This document shows positions 37,125 to 49,358 of a DNA stretch of 64,000 bases, piece after piece. The translations under genes and the position numbers were made by a program. Source of the DNA: Apostichopus japonicus (Eukaryota > Echinodermata > Holothuroidea > Aspidochirotida > Stichopodidae). The notes beneath the pieces are model-generated. The model was not told the DNA's origin. It ran no database searches and saw nothing but the letters and a program-made list of their open reading frames with translations. The stretch lies in contig NC_092575.1 in NCBI RefSeq assembly GCF_037975245.1, forward strand, positions 3,291,001 to 3,355,000, written 5' to 3'. Each line of letters opens with the position of its first letter. The stretch's first letter is position 1.

Positions 37125-40100
37125 AGGAAAAAAAGGCCAAGTGGATCGTTCACAGCGTACCTGTATATGGAAGGCTGGATGTTATAACAAAACTCTGTAT
37201 CCGAAATGTGTTTGAATTCATTTTGAAAAGCAGGATTTGTCCAACCTTTTTACCGTGGAGTGGCCGGATTTTTTTTCCCTTTTCGGAGCGTAATTGTGGT
37301 ACTTTGCAAAGTGTTTGCCGACCACTGACTTCACAGCGCAACAAATAATTAAGTAATGGATCATGCTATGATTCATCACACTGTAGTTCGCCATCTGTGA
37401 ATATTACCTCCGACCTCGGTATGTGGCTCAGGAGAAAAGATTGATCATCATCATATATTATACCAACTCCTTGCGAAGCCTACTCACGACATGACTTTAC
37501 CGGGATTCCAAATGAGTTCAATCAGAATTTTGTGTTTACCTTTTTTGTTTTAATGTATTTTTTTTCAAACACATTTTGCATCCAGGATGAATTCATGCGG
37601 AATCCCCTTCGGTGTTAGTTTCGTCTTAAGGATGTGGTAACAAAACCATATTGCATGACCAGTCCATCATAATGGCATACATGAAGAGATGGTTTTCTCT
37701 CTTATTATTTAGAATAATATAGTCATAAATTATGAGAAGATAACAATTTTTTTCCCGTTCCAAACATGTACTGATAAATATGTCAGTGATTTGAGACAAA
37801 ACAGTAGTGTAGGCACTATGGAACCTCCATGGGTATACTTGTGCATCATTCACCTTGTTCGTCACGTGCATCGTTCCAAGTCAGGGATCCGGAGGGTGAC
37901 ATCCCTATGTTCCGACGTCTCTATGTTCCAACGTCTCTATGTTCCGACAAAAAGAAAAAATTTGGAGCAACTTGTTTCATCCCAAAATTTGTTTGTATCA
38001 ATACTAAGAAAAGTAGTTTTGCGATCCCAGTATTTTTGTGACCAAATTTTTTTTGGAACTCATTTTTTCCCCAAAAAAGTCCCAAAAATAATTTTTAGTC
38101 CGAAAAAAATTTGGTCCGAAAAAATGTTGGTAAAAAAAATTTTGAGTCCCAAAAAAATTTTGGTCACAAAAATATTGTGGTCTACAAAATTGCTTTCTTG
38201 GTACAAAAAATTTTTAGGATTTAAAAAAAAAAGGGTTCTGAATTATTTCTTTTTGTCAGAATATAGAGATGTCGGAACATAGAGATGTAACCATCCGGAG
38301 TAGAGCTGGAATTGTAGAAAGGGGGTGAAAAACGTCTAAAGTGACAAGAAATAGACAGCCCTTTTTCATCAAAGAAATATATGAAGTTTCACATGGTGAA
38401 GTGCATTATACAAGACTTAAGTCATTTAAGAACCTTGGGTGTCTAGTAGACCCATAGGTAAAGTTCACCCTGCCAATCTTTTTGTATGTTTTTTTTTTTC
38501 TTTTCTCGGTGCAGTTTATTACTGTCAACCTTATGATGAATATTTATATATTTGGGAATTTCCTTGGTGCTGATTGGAGTGTCAATATCTCGGCAGAAAA
38601 TTATTATACCACTTCTACTCAGTAGTACCCTGATATGGAAAGGTGTATGAAGAACACAAAAAAAAAGAACAAAAAAAAAAGACAAGCTGAACGTGTCACG
38701 TTTTTCCACAGGGAGGGTGAACCTTCACTAAGTAGTGGTGTGTCACATGTGTGACCCCAGGCATGGTGAACCTTTACTAATTAGTGATGAAGATGAAGAG
38801 TGTAGGATTTTGCCATATTAGGAGTTTAGGATACTTAACACAAAATTTATTTGGTACAATTATCCAGAATTTTAAAGTGACTATAATTAATCGAGACAGG
38901 TATTAACGTTTGATTACTTGATATTTAATTGGCTTGTAAACTGATAATGTAGAATTAGATACAAAACCAAATTTTTTTTTTTTCTGCTTTGTAAAAATAA
39001 TAATCGGAATTAACTTATGTGGTAATGCTGTATCTAAACTTTATAAAAAAAGAATAATTTTGTTTTTGTTTTATGATTGCAAATGAAATTGATGTGTGCC
39101 TGTAAATGTTGGGGGAAATGGTAGGATTGGCAGATGTATGTTTAAATTTCAATGATTATTAAATTGCTTTATCTGGTACAGATGATCACCCTATGAGGTC
39201 ATTTTTCAGAGGACTTTCCGTATTTCAGAAAGCTCGGTTTCACACAGTTAAGACACAACTTTTTTTGTATATTATGTACTTTCGTGTCATGAAACGGACA
39301 GTTTGACCAATATGAATGTCCTGTTTCCATTGTCTAAAATTTCCCAGGTCAGTTTGTTATTACTCAATAACATATTTTTAAGTATGAAATATTATCGATA
39401 TCCTGTCTCTCTATAAAGAGATTTAAGAGATATAAAATGAGAGATATAAATGATTTAGAACTGTAGAAACTGTCAGTATTCATTGCTTTGAAGCATGATA
39501 TGGGATGACAGAATAATTTCATTGCAAGAGGCTTTGTCTTTTCTGTTCTTTACCATCATAAGTGGCCTGCGCTGAAAGTGATAATATGGTCTGAAATTTA
39601 AATAGTATATAACGCAGAGCTTCTGATTTTAAGTACATTGATCCAACTTCAAATTTCATAGCTTGCTCGATTGTTGACATTTAAAAAGTTCTAATTTATT
39701 CAACTTTATTAGGTCGAGTGCATTGCGCAATATTCTGTGATGTCATACCCGTACTGCACTCACTTACTGCTGTTGTTTTCCTTTAAAATTGAAATGGTGT
39801 TGTATCCAGAGAGCTTCAGCCACCACCCCCCCCCCCACCACTCTCCAGAATAAGATCAGGGAGGGAGAGTTGAACGACATTACATGTTAAACCCCATGAG
39901 TGGTGGTTGTGCCCCCTGGTCGTATGACCTTGTAATAAGACTGTAACTGTGTGGTGGGATGTAACTTTATGTTAATGAGATCAAGTGACCAGAATTCGGC
40001 GTTGCGAGTTAAGTGTCTGTCAATGCGCGACATCACAGATTATTGCACCATGCACCAGTTATATGATTTCATAACAAACATCAGGTGGAATTTTTCTAAG

Positions 40101-43100
40101 TTACTGATCAGTAAATTTAATTCGTCAATCGTGTTCCAGTCCGCAATTTCTCTCTGAAATTAATACCGGAGTGAACTAGGTAAGAGTTTAGTCGCACAGA
40201 CGATCAAAGGCTCAAATATCGGGAAGACAATGTATCCATCCTTTTAAAGATATAGCCTCTGTGGCAGACATCTCGTTTCTAATGAACCATATGCTAATCC
40301 ATATGCTAATTAGTTCATCAATTATACATTGAATAACCATGGTATCTGTATTAGCTAGCATTTTCTGTTTCTGTTCTACTGGTCAAAATCAGCATCTTGT
40401 TGGTTTATTAGCAATATCTACATGAATCATCAAGCATTAACAAAATTGCAATGTTATATTCACTTATGATGAAAATGTGTCTTTCAGATGAAGATAATGT
40501 AACAAACGTTGAAATTTAAATTAAAAAGGAAATATACCTGTTTTTAATACGATAACAATGGCTTCTAGGAAGCACTCTGTGTTTTTGTGTCCAAGTCTGA
40601 GCAAGAAGTTTCTGTTACATCTATTTTGAAAATGTGTCCTACTGTGATAATACTTTTTTTGTAATTTTAAATTTGTTTAGTTATCTATAAAAATTGTTTA
40701 CCTTTGCACCATACTCAGTATCTCCATGATTATAATAATTTCTCACCCTCTAACTTATATACAGCTTAGCAAGGATTTAAAACTATTTGCTTCAGAAAGA
40801 CTGCATGCTGGTGTGTGTGAATTTTTAGTCCCTTTGCTATTAACATACATGGGACATATATTGCCTTGTATTTCATTTAAAAAAAAAATTACCTTTATCA
40901 ATCTCTGGTAGTGCATATACTTAATCAAATTTCTTAATATTTCATTTGAGAGGTCAGAAAAAGTTGCCCCTAGATATGTTAGAAAGACTGCTTATAATGG
41001 TCTATACTCAATTTCCATTGGTTTATCTTTAGGACCTCCTTACAGCCACTTTTTTTTTAACACTGGGGCAGTTGATAAGATCAGATTGAAGTTAAAAGAA
41101 AAGAAAGATTTGAAACATTAAAATGCAAACATTTTTTTGGGTAAAACGGGTGATCTTAATAGTCGCATCCACTTGTACCTTTTCCAGTTCAATCAATTAA
41201 GAAGGTTCAAAGTTGATTATCCTCTTGAATACATTTTATTTGGTTTAGACTCATCAATACTTGCTTACCTTAATTGCACACAACATGTTTCTTCCTTCAC
41301 TTTAGCTGGTTGTATATCCAATTCCAGGATTATCTTAATATCAAAATTTTGACCAAGATTAATTTCATTGTAGTAAAACCTTGTGTAAGTTTGGGGAAAT
41401 TCTTTGAGGCTGGTTGTAAATTTACGTTTGAAGATGAAGAATATTATCAGTATTTGAGATATATTATATTCTAGCATGTTTGGGAAAATATTGTGATGAC
41501 CTAAAGATTTGTTTTGATAAAAAAATAAGGCTCAACTGCCATCAAAAATATTTTTTTTACTCGATTGAACATTTAGGCTTCTTATGAATGTGTCAGAAGA
41601 CATGAGTTACTTGTTCCACATGTCCTGCAGAAAACATATAAATAGTAAAATTGACAATTTACATTTATTTTCATATTTGGCCATGAATAAAGCCTGTTGT
41701 AAATTTGATACTACAAAATCCTTTACCACTTATTGAACAGGAGGAGGAAGGTCATATGGCTACACTCTGTTACATGAGGTGGATCGGTACCTCGAGTCGA
41801 TCATAAAATTTAAAGATCGACCAAGAATCGGCACCCCAGCGTCTTTAAGTGAAAAATTGGTAAAAGTAAGCTCCTTACAGGCTCTGATCCTTGAAACTAT
41901 TCCAAAACATTTGAGGGGTGAGTAAAAATTGACAATTAAATTTTTCAGTGTGTTTAACTACTTTTAGGATAGGAGAGTTCTTTTTTCCCCTTCTTCCTTA
42001 TAAGCATGGCTGACCATTTTTTGACCGTCTAGCATATTTGGGAAATTGGGGGCAGCATTGATAACCTTTAAAGATCTTCAGGGGCTTGTATATTTCAGCG
42101 TTAAAGTCACTGCAACATATTTTAGTTGGATGTTATCACTTTCTATCTTCTTTCCAAGTGTGTCGGAACACTCGACATCTTAGATTTATCTCTTTCGCAA
42201 GTACACAATTTTAATATGTTATTCTTGATACAGATGATGATAATACAATAGTAACTAAACTAATTATTTTGCTCAATGTTTTGGTTTTTTTTTTATGGCA
42301 TGAGCTATTTCTGTAAAGGTTAAGAAATTACACGTAACTCAAAAGCTGCCAACTTGTCAGGTGAAGCTTGACTAGAGTGTTCATATTGACCTATGGTAGC
42401 TTATAAGGAACATTATAAGGTTACCTGAAAAAGTAAAAAATATTGAGAAAAATTTTGAGATTGAAAGTCAAAATTTTGAGTTTTTCAAGTTTGATTTGAT
42501 CATATCACTGATAAACCTTTTATCATCCTGCAATATTTGAAAGACAGTTTGATTGATGCAGGTGAAGGAAAGCTAAAATTGTCCTTTTGGTTTGTTAATC
42601 CTGATCAGCTCCCATTGTCTTGCCCTCCCAAATTTCACCTAAAGAAAGGGGAACAAGTCATGACGTATGAGAGGGGTGCAATCGAACAGTACCCCAATCC
42701 TCTCCATGGGGTACCAACATGAAAATGAAACCAGATTTGAAGTTAAAAAACTTGTTCTAACATAAATTGTAAGGGGACTACAATGTTTTTTTTTACAAAC
42801 ATGTAACCAGGTCGTATTCCCCATCTGACCCAACTTTACTTGGGGCCTGATCACATATGACCAGATTATTGGAAACTTTATCAAATTAGTATAGCTTTCT
42901 TTCAATATCACTCTTCTGGCTCAAATGGAACAAGAGTACAGTTCATCATGCATAGGCCCAGGTTAAAACTATGTGGGGCCCTACGCCTTATTTTTATATA
43001 TTTTTTTATTGCGGGAGGGGCCCTATTCCCCTACGACGGATGACATATCCATCAAATTAACTTTTTCTGGATTTCATACTTGCAGAGTCATCAACGATGT

Positions 43101-44912
43101 CCAGGAAGCCGATGTCTTGTTAAATCCAACTCAATGGTCACCAAAGGGGTAACGCAATTACTCTTGGCATAATGTCAATCAAAGCTGGATTTTCACTAAT
43201 TTGCAACAAAAAAAAGGATTGTTACCTTCATGCGGGGCCATAAATTTGGGGGCCCTAGGCCATGTTTTACTTAGCCTATATCATAATGCAACACATAAGC
43301 ACACCAAGACTTAAAGTGAACCTTTATAGTCCTGTGGTACCAGGTCCCAGGGAACCAGTGGACATTTCTCTGCCTCCCCCCCCCCCTCCTCCTATGGAAA
43401 AATGACTGCCTACATACTGTATGGCATGTCTGTGAAAAAAAAGCTGGAACACTTGACATTATATAATGTTATTAAAATCTCTATTATATTGTACTTTCCT
43501 GACCACCTTGGGTCAAAGCACATGAATCGAAATTTGTCATATTTAGTCTCTTTGCCACAACTCCAGCCACAGTTGAACTCACAGCAACAGATCAAATATC
43601 TCTCTTGCCAGGGAATACTTTAGGTGGTAACATTTTGTGCAGCACTTTTTGAGGCTTGTGACTCTTGCTTCTCATTAAATACTAAAAATATTATCATACT
43701 GTGAACTCAAAAAACTGTGACAAAACCTAAAATATGCCAAGCAAAATCTGAAAATGCTAAAATTACGAAGCTAAATTATTCTCCGACTTCAACGATAACA
43801 TTATTTATGCTTCTTAATAATTATCTTACGGATCATCGAGAGAAAGACGTGGATGGTTTTTATCGAGGAGAACAAAAATGACCAAATAGCAAATAAATAA
43901 CCTGATTTATTATTCAACCTTCTCTTATGAATATTCATAATACAGTCCGAAACATCACAATCATGGTGACTCGTCATTCAACCTTTTTTGTTGCCAAGGT
44001 TATTTAATTTGAAAATCAATGATTGATTATCTATTTGAATGAATCTATTTGGAAGTTGAACATGGTTATGTAAAAACATTAATTATTTTATTTACTTTAT
44101 CATAGAGGCCCCTTTGTTGAGGGCTCCAAACTTAAAATCTCCACCCTAAAGGCATATCAGTCATAGATTTACCAAATGGTGACCTACAGTTCAAATATAC
44201 ACATTTGGTATGTAGCTTGATATCACCCTTGTAATTGCACTTTCCTTAAATTGGGTAAAAACATCAACAGGGAACCAGAGAGATTAGTATTCAGGACATA
44301 GAGATTCCCATATGAGGTGCGTGTCACTTTATGTGGCAGAGTGTGATGAGGTCGGGGTTCAAGGTATTTAACTCACATGAATGTATGAAGTGTTACATAC
44401 ACATCACATGCCTGCACATTGACATGACTGCTCGCTGTTAAAGGTCATCATCATGAATGAACCTCAAATATGCTAGAAAGTTCAATTATGGCCACTGGTG
44501 CCCATTATGTCAAAAAGCATTTAACTACCAATGTCAGGCCTCAGATTGTTTCCCTTCTTTAGGCTATATTCATAGATGTCCAATTTTCTCCATTTTTATG
44601 TGAGGATCTGTTAGATGGTCAGAGCCTTGACAGCCAATAAAAAGAAAAACCCTTTGAAAATTTTTATCAGCAAGCTAACATTTGCTGATGAAACTGATGT
44701 CCTTTAAAGTTACAAGCACCCGTAATGTATCAACCTCGCTAATTGATGTAACAAATGAAAATGACCAACTGTATATATGTCAAATTCAGTATCCACACAA
44801 CAAGATTCAATGGTTATCTCAATATTTAAACTTTCTTTTGTTTGTCTGCTATCATAAATAAAAATTAAAAATATTAAAAATGGATCCCAGATAATCTATC
44901 ATACTGTAAAGG
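37125..44912. other. VPS37 downstream region / probable long 3' UTR plus intergenic
   Basis: Holds the 37895-38292 inverted-repeat element and an AATAAA at 41686-41691 that could end a long VPS37 3' UTR. Otherwise it is AT-rich with poly-C runs near 39826 and 43376. Open frames here are short and show no domain. I see no further gene up to DNAJC30. Confidence 0.5.
37895..38292. mobile_element. 398-bp inverted-repeat element with 8-bp target duplication
   Basis: Flanked by ATCCGGAG on both sides (37887-37894 and 38293-38300). Ends are inverted: GGTGACATCCCTATGTTCCG on the left and GGTTACATCTCTATGTTCCG on the right complement. Each end repeats the CTATGTTCCGAC motif two to three times. The interior is A/T homopolymer-rich with no coding potential. 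An 8-bp duplication fits hAT- or Merlin-like nonautonomous elements. It sits just downstream of VPS37. Confidence 0.85.
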
Positions 44913-45617
44913 TTATTCTCTCCTTATTTTGTTATTCTTACCCGAATCTTGTTTAAATTTGCTTTCGTTAAAAGGGACCCATCCTAACAATTTAAAAGAA
45001 CCGAAAGCGAACCCTGCACACATTAAGGCTATAAGTACAAAGGGAGTCCTCTGAGCTCGGTCCTGCAGTTTCTTATATTCCTCCGCTCTCAACTGCCGGT
45101 ACTTTTTCTCTTCCTGATGTTTGTCTATATTCGCGCGGTACCGCTTCTTCAAGAATTCGTCTATCACGTTCTCGGTGTGGGCGCTCCTGAACGTGGCCGT
45201 GAACTGGTCGCCCATTTCCCGGGCCCTGGGCCCTGTCGGGGCAGTGGCCTCGGAGTGATGCCGCTGCTGACCCATCCTGTCTCTGTGGGTGAGGATACCC
45301 TGGTCGTACCTCCTCCTCAGCTTGCCGTTGCCGAGGACGCTGTAGGCGTCGTTGATCTTCGAGAACATCTCCTGGGAAGACTTGGAGCCTTTGTTTCGAT
45401 CGGGATGGTACTGCTTGGACAGTTTGTAGTACGCTGATTTGATTTGTGCTTGGGTTGCATTGTTTTGGAGTCCCAGGACTTGGTAAAGGTTAAATGTATA
45501 GTTCGTAGAGTATCCTCTCCGTGGTATATGACGGTTTGTGCGGGTGATTATGGGGAAGTGTGTTGTCTTCAGTCTCCACGATAAAGACCCCCATTGTGGT
45601 TTCTGTAGTTGCTGCAT
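44913..45617 (-). CDS. DNAJC30: DNAJC30-like mitochondrial J-domain protein
   Basis: Single coding exon, 234 residues (human DNAJC30 226). A basic, aromatic N-terminus resembles a mitochondrial presequence. The J domain spans about residues 43-107, with the HPD triad at 71-73 (KQYHPDRNKG) and a helix IV ending LRRRYDQG. Family-typical ATQAQIKSAYYKLSKQYHPD closely matches human DNAJC30. A charged linker precedes one transmembrane segment near residues 191-212 and a short polar tail. DNAJC30 acts at the inner mitochondrial membrane, associated with ATP synthase and complex I turnover (family knowledge). An acceptor-like CCCATTTTAG sits 10 bases before the ATG, so the 5' UTR is probably spliced and extends toward 46000-46900. 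Confidence 0.88.
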   Translation of the reverse strand: MQQLQKPQWGSLSWRLKTTHFPIITRTNRHIPRRGYSTNYTFNLYQVLGLQNNATQAQIKSAYYKLSKQYHPDRNKGSKSSQEMFSKINDAYSVLGNGKLRRRYDQGILTHRDRMGQQRHHSEATAPTGPRAREMGDQFTATFRSAHTENVIDEFLKKRYRANIDKHQEEKKYRQLRAEEYKKLQDRAQRTPFVLIALMCAGFAFGSFKLLGWVPFNESKFKQDSGKNNKIRRE

Positions 45618-46599
45618 TTCAGTCCTAAAATGGGATTTTCACCTGGACGGGCAGGAAAAAAGCTCAAATGAGTTTTTGTGGTATGGTGTAATCGACAAAT
45701 TTTGAAATGAATGAATCGTTTATAATTAATGTTGAAATAAGTCCCTATTTAAATGTCTCGTCCCCAAATTCAAATGGCTTCCAATGAAAGCAATTTATAG
45801 ATCAACAAAAACTTAGGTCTAGTGAAATTTCAGTTCATAAAGTGCAATATAAATTAAATCGACCACAATGAATTTGCGATCAATTTACAATCTACTTAAC
45901 CTCAGATACTTCAAATGATACGGATCCCCTGTAATGCTTGTGGCATGATTTTGTTCAGTTTTGCTGAAGTATATAAGCCCCTATTACAGTGACAGCAGAC
46001 CTAGCTTGACCTAATTGGTACCTTGTCTCCCTTAGTTGATCATAACAATAAATTTCTTAATAAAACACACTAAACACTTTTGAAATACTATATAACAACA
46101 CTTTAAGCAAACTATTATGTCAGCAGGACTTAATCTATTAATAATCTTCATTATAAGTTGTAAAGATAATTCAAGTTTCAAAAAAGTTTTAAAATAACTA
46201 ACAAAACTTGTACTAAGTATATGCTCTACTGTTCTTTCTAACTAGCCTACTGAATTATTCCCAATAGCAGAGGCATAGAATTGTAGGCTTGGATGATCTA
46301 TGGTATCTTTTCTATGCTAACATAGCAAATGTTCTTTGGATAACCGTAGAAACCATCTCTCTGACAAAAATAGCAGCTCCGTTTGAAATAATTGTTACTG
46401 TTTGACCTAGCAATGAAGACGTCACATGTGTCTATGCTACTGTAGTACTATTACTAAATATGCCTAAATAAGACGAAGGCTTAGTCTATTCCCAGTGTCT
46501 AAGAAAGTGTGTTAGCTTAAAAATTGGTGGTCTAACTTAACAATAACACTTACAGTTAAGGCCTAGAGTCCTTGGGCATAGCATAGGCCTTGGTTCTGT

Positions 46600-46687
46600 C
46601 ACAGGCACTCGTAACGTTATCTAGGAGTATATATAAACACCGTGTTTATATATACTATACACCTAGATAACGTTACGAGTGCCTGTG
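46600..46687. repeat. Near-perfect 88-bp palindrome (cruciform-forming)
   Basis: Outer arms of 26 bases match perfectly (CACAGGCACTCGTAACGTTA and onward to CTAGG, against the complement at 46662-46687). Inner arms of 15 bases (AGTATATATAAACAC) also match perfectly around a one-base centre, with a 5-base bulge at 46657-46661. It lies about 1 kb upstream of the DNAJC30 start. Confidence 0.95.
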
Positions 46688-47481
46688 GGTTCAGTTAGGC
46701 TACAATAACTTAGGCCTAGGAATCCGATACTTCTGCACACCACACACTTGATGTAAAGGGGGAAGGCTACTTGGCCTAGTTATACTAGTGCCAGTGGACG
46801 GATCGACCATTTCACCTTCTTGAAGACAGGGCAGACCTGCATCAGGGAATGTCCTTATCGCACCGGTGGTTTGATTGCAGTGTTATTGTTAATCCACAGC
46901 TAGCATGCAGCAACCGGTAAGATTGAGTAATCCATGTTAGATTGCCTGGAAAATATATCAAAACGAAAATAGCGCCATCTATTTTCATTGAGCCATTTGG
47001 CTAGATGGGTTGGAGAATACTATGCAATACCTCTATCATTGGCGAGCTCGAACTCTAAAGAGTCATTGTGGGTAAATTTGTGAGTGCCATGAAAGTGCCA
47101 AGCCATCTGCTATGATTAAATGGGTACGACATGTCTGTTGAAAGCTTCTATTTTTAGGTGATGACAACCTTGGAAATTGGCAGTTATTAAGAGGAGCAGT
47201 AAAGCGTGGTGCCACACCTGTAGGGATGAAAAATAGTGATACCTGCAGACCTGTCTACATAACCACTGACAATTATTCCACCCCTTTGGGTCTTGACATG
47301 GAGCAGCCAAAGATTTCATCCTAGCCTCTGGGTCGAGGAGGGAGGTGGGGGGGGGGGGTCAGATAGTTGGTAGAGGTGAAGGAATCCATGGCAAGCCTGG
47401 ATAGTATCATTGTCAATATGTTATTTCCATATAACTATAAACAGTCACCTATTAAAATAAGCTAATGTAGGTGACAAGTTT

Positions 47482-47802
47482 TTAAGGCATTAGAGACTCG
47501 CCCCAAACCGTGTGCTGTTGCTTGCAAGTGGCGTTTTGTTTGTGTCGCTTACAAAATGCATACAGTAATGAAACGTGATATTTTCTTATCTCTAGCTGGA
47601 CCTGAGATGTCCATCGCTGTATCGTTTATACCATGGAGGTAAAAACAGACTGTACACTAGTGTCTATTTACCGACAGTAGTTAGCTGTTTGTGTATTTTC
47701 TGGGATTGATGGTGTCCAACACTTCTGTTACACCTCATTCGAAACTAGGTCAGATTACCGACATTAGACGTTTCGTTTTGCGCGAGTCTTCACACCCTTT
47801 AA
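47482..47802. mobile_element. TTAA-flanked MITE, family TTAA-1, copy 2
   Basis: Inverse-orientation copy of the element at 35284-35656. It has TTAA at both ends, termini GGCATTAGAGACTCGCC and AGGGTGTGAAGACTCGCGC, and the shared interior word CCAAACCGTGTGC. Confidence 0.8.
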
Positions 47803-48471
47803 GACGAAGGGCCCGAGTAGGGGTGAAGGGGTGTGGCTGGACAGAATGTAGGTCTACCCACTATCCAGGGCTGCAAATACAACAGACCAAATTGATGATG
47901 GCTTAAGAAAAGAAACAAATAGGAGAGACATGCATAAAAAAGGAATAAAGGAAATTCATTCATTGCCCAATATGATTTTATTTGGTCAGTGGTTGTACAT
48001 ATCAGAATACGCATCCTTTAATGCATCCAAGTAAATACAACTACTTCCATATACTGAAACCAGTTTTAGGCCCTGACTTAATATACTAACTAGCATGTTA
48101 AACTACTGAAACTACAAAAGCTTTAATGATGAATAGTGTTAAGTAAGGTACATTCTGAAGGTGGCTCTCACTGCTATTACTACCAAACATCTTACATTAA
48201 CATCTAAAGCAACAAAGGTAAGTGGGTGGGGGGGGGGGTTAATTGGGTGTTGAACTTAAGTTACATCCATTTTGAAAAGGGCTCTCGCTTCTATAACTAC
48301 CACACACTCTTACATGAACATCGACAACAGCAGCAAAGGTGAGGGGGAGGGGGGATTAAACTTTTATAACCAGATTGTGCTTAAGTATTCAAAAGTCCCA
48401 TGGTTTATTTGCACTGATTGAAGAAAATCTTCCGGGGCAAAATTTAAACCACACTTTCAGATTCACACTGA

Positions 48472-49358
48472 TCAGACATTTTCACACCCACTTGCACAGG
48501 TGTAGAGGACTTCTTGCACAGGTGTAGAGGACTTCTTGTACACGATTTTAATAATATTATTTCGATGTAGCAAAATGACAACAACAATGCAAACACCAAA
48601 GGTAACAGCAACACCTAAGGCAAAAACACCAATGACAACACCAATTCCAGTATCTTTCTCCTGGTTAACCATGTTCCCTGGGGTGGTAAAGACACCCTCT
48701 GAAGTAATCTCAGTAGGGACACTTGTGGGAGCCTGGTCATTCTTGAAACTAACACTAAATCCAGCATCTTTCTCCTGGTTAACCATGTTCGCTGCGGTGG
48801 TAGTGACACACTCTGGAATAATCCCAGTAGAGACACTTGTGGGAGCCTGGTCATTCTCGAAACTAACACTTATCAATTTGGGCATCCACTCAGTTAAGTT
48901 ACAATTAATTGCTGTGCTATTATGAAGTACAGCCACAGTTACCTCGGACAACACACACGAAGTGTTACATGCATCAGTGGGGAAGATGTTTTTCACATAC
49001 AAATCAATCTTGTGCAAATTGGGCCAATTTTTGAGAACATCACATGGTATAGTGATGTTACCCATATCATCCATAAACAGCTCCTCTACTTTTGTAAAGT
49101 ATCGGAGATGTTGCTGTCCTTTGGACAGGTCTAAGCACCTGACCTCAATACACTTAGGGTGTTGGTTAAACCAATCTGGTCCCTTTTGGGCAAGACTGAG
49201 GCACACATCACCATCTCCTACACACCGTCCTGAGGCAGAGCCACCTGGTATCATAGACAAGAGAGTGAGTGCACCAGCAAGAGCAACAAAGTGTGAGCTA
49301 CTCTTAGAACGATGGTTTCCCAAGCTACTCTTAGAACGATGGTTTCCCCGAGGTATGT
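48472..49358 (-). CDS. Unrecognised type I membrane protein, terminal exon (partial)
   Basis: An open frame of 295 codons in a 3'-terminal exon. The acceptor is CATTTCAG|AC at 49359, phase 2. No in-frame ATG lies near the exon start, so the N-terminus comes from an unseen upstream exon. In order: a tandem GNHRSKSS/GNHRSKSS repeat; a hydrophobic segment (HFVALAGALTLLSMIPGG); a Cys-containing ectodomain with one leucine-rich-like stretch (VEELFMDDMGNITIPCDVL, WPNLHKIDLYV) and N-glycosylation sequons (NIT, NTS, NST, NLT). A 38-residue unit repeated twice follows (NDQAPTSV...MVNQEKD). It ends with a transmembrane helix (GVVIGVFALGVAVTFGVCIV) and a short cytoplasmic tail. This suggests a receptor-like surface protein; no family is assigned. 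Confidence 0.65.

Larger units (their letters stand above)
45628..48471. other. Upstream flank of DNAJC30 and gap to next gene
   Basis: AT-rich sequence with the long palindrome at 46600-46687 and the TTAA-1 MITE copy at 47482-47802. A DNAJC30 5' UTR exon and promoter are expected in 45700-46950 but I cannot fix them. No further gene was recognised. Confidence 0.5.

Noticed and set aside
37791-38282. 163-codon Lys/Phe-rich frame
   Set aside because: Lies across the inverted-repeat element at 37895-38292 and reflects its A/T homopolymers.
42942-43270. GGGGCCCTA-containing inverted segments as a MITE
   Set aside because: The two halves align only over short words and no target duplication could be defined.
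49299-49340. Start codon for the membrane protein at 49323
   Set aside because: The codon there is TTG. The frame continues upstream to a splice acceptor, so the true start is in another exon.
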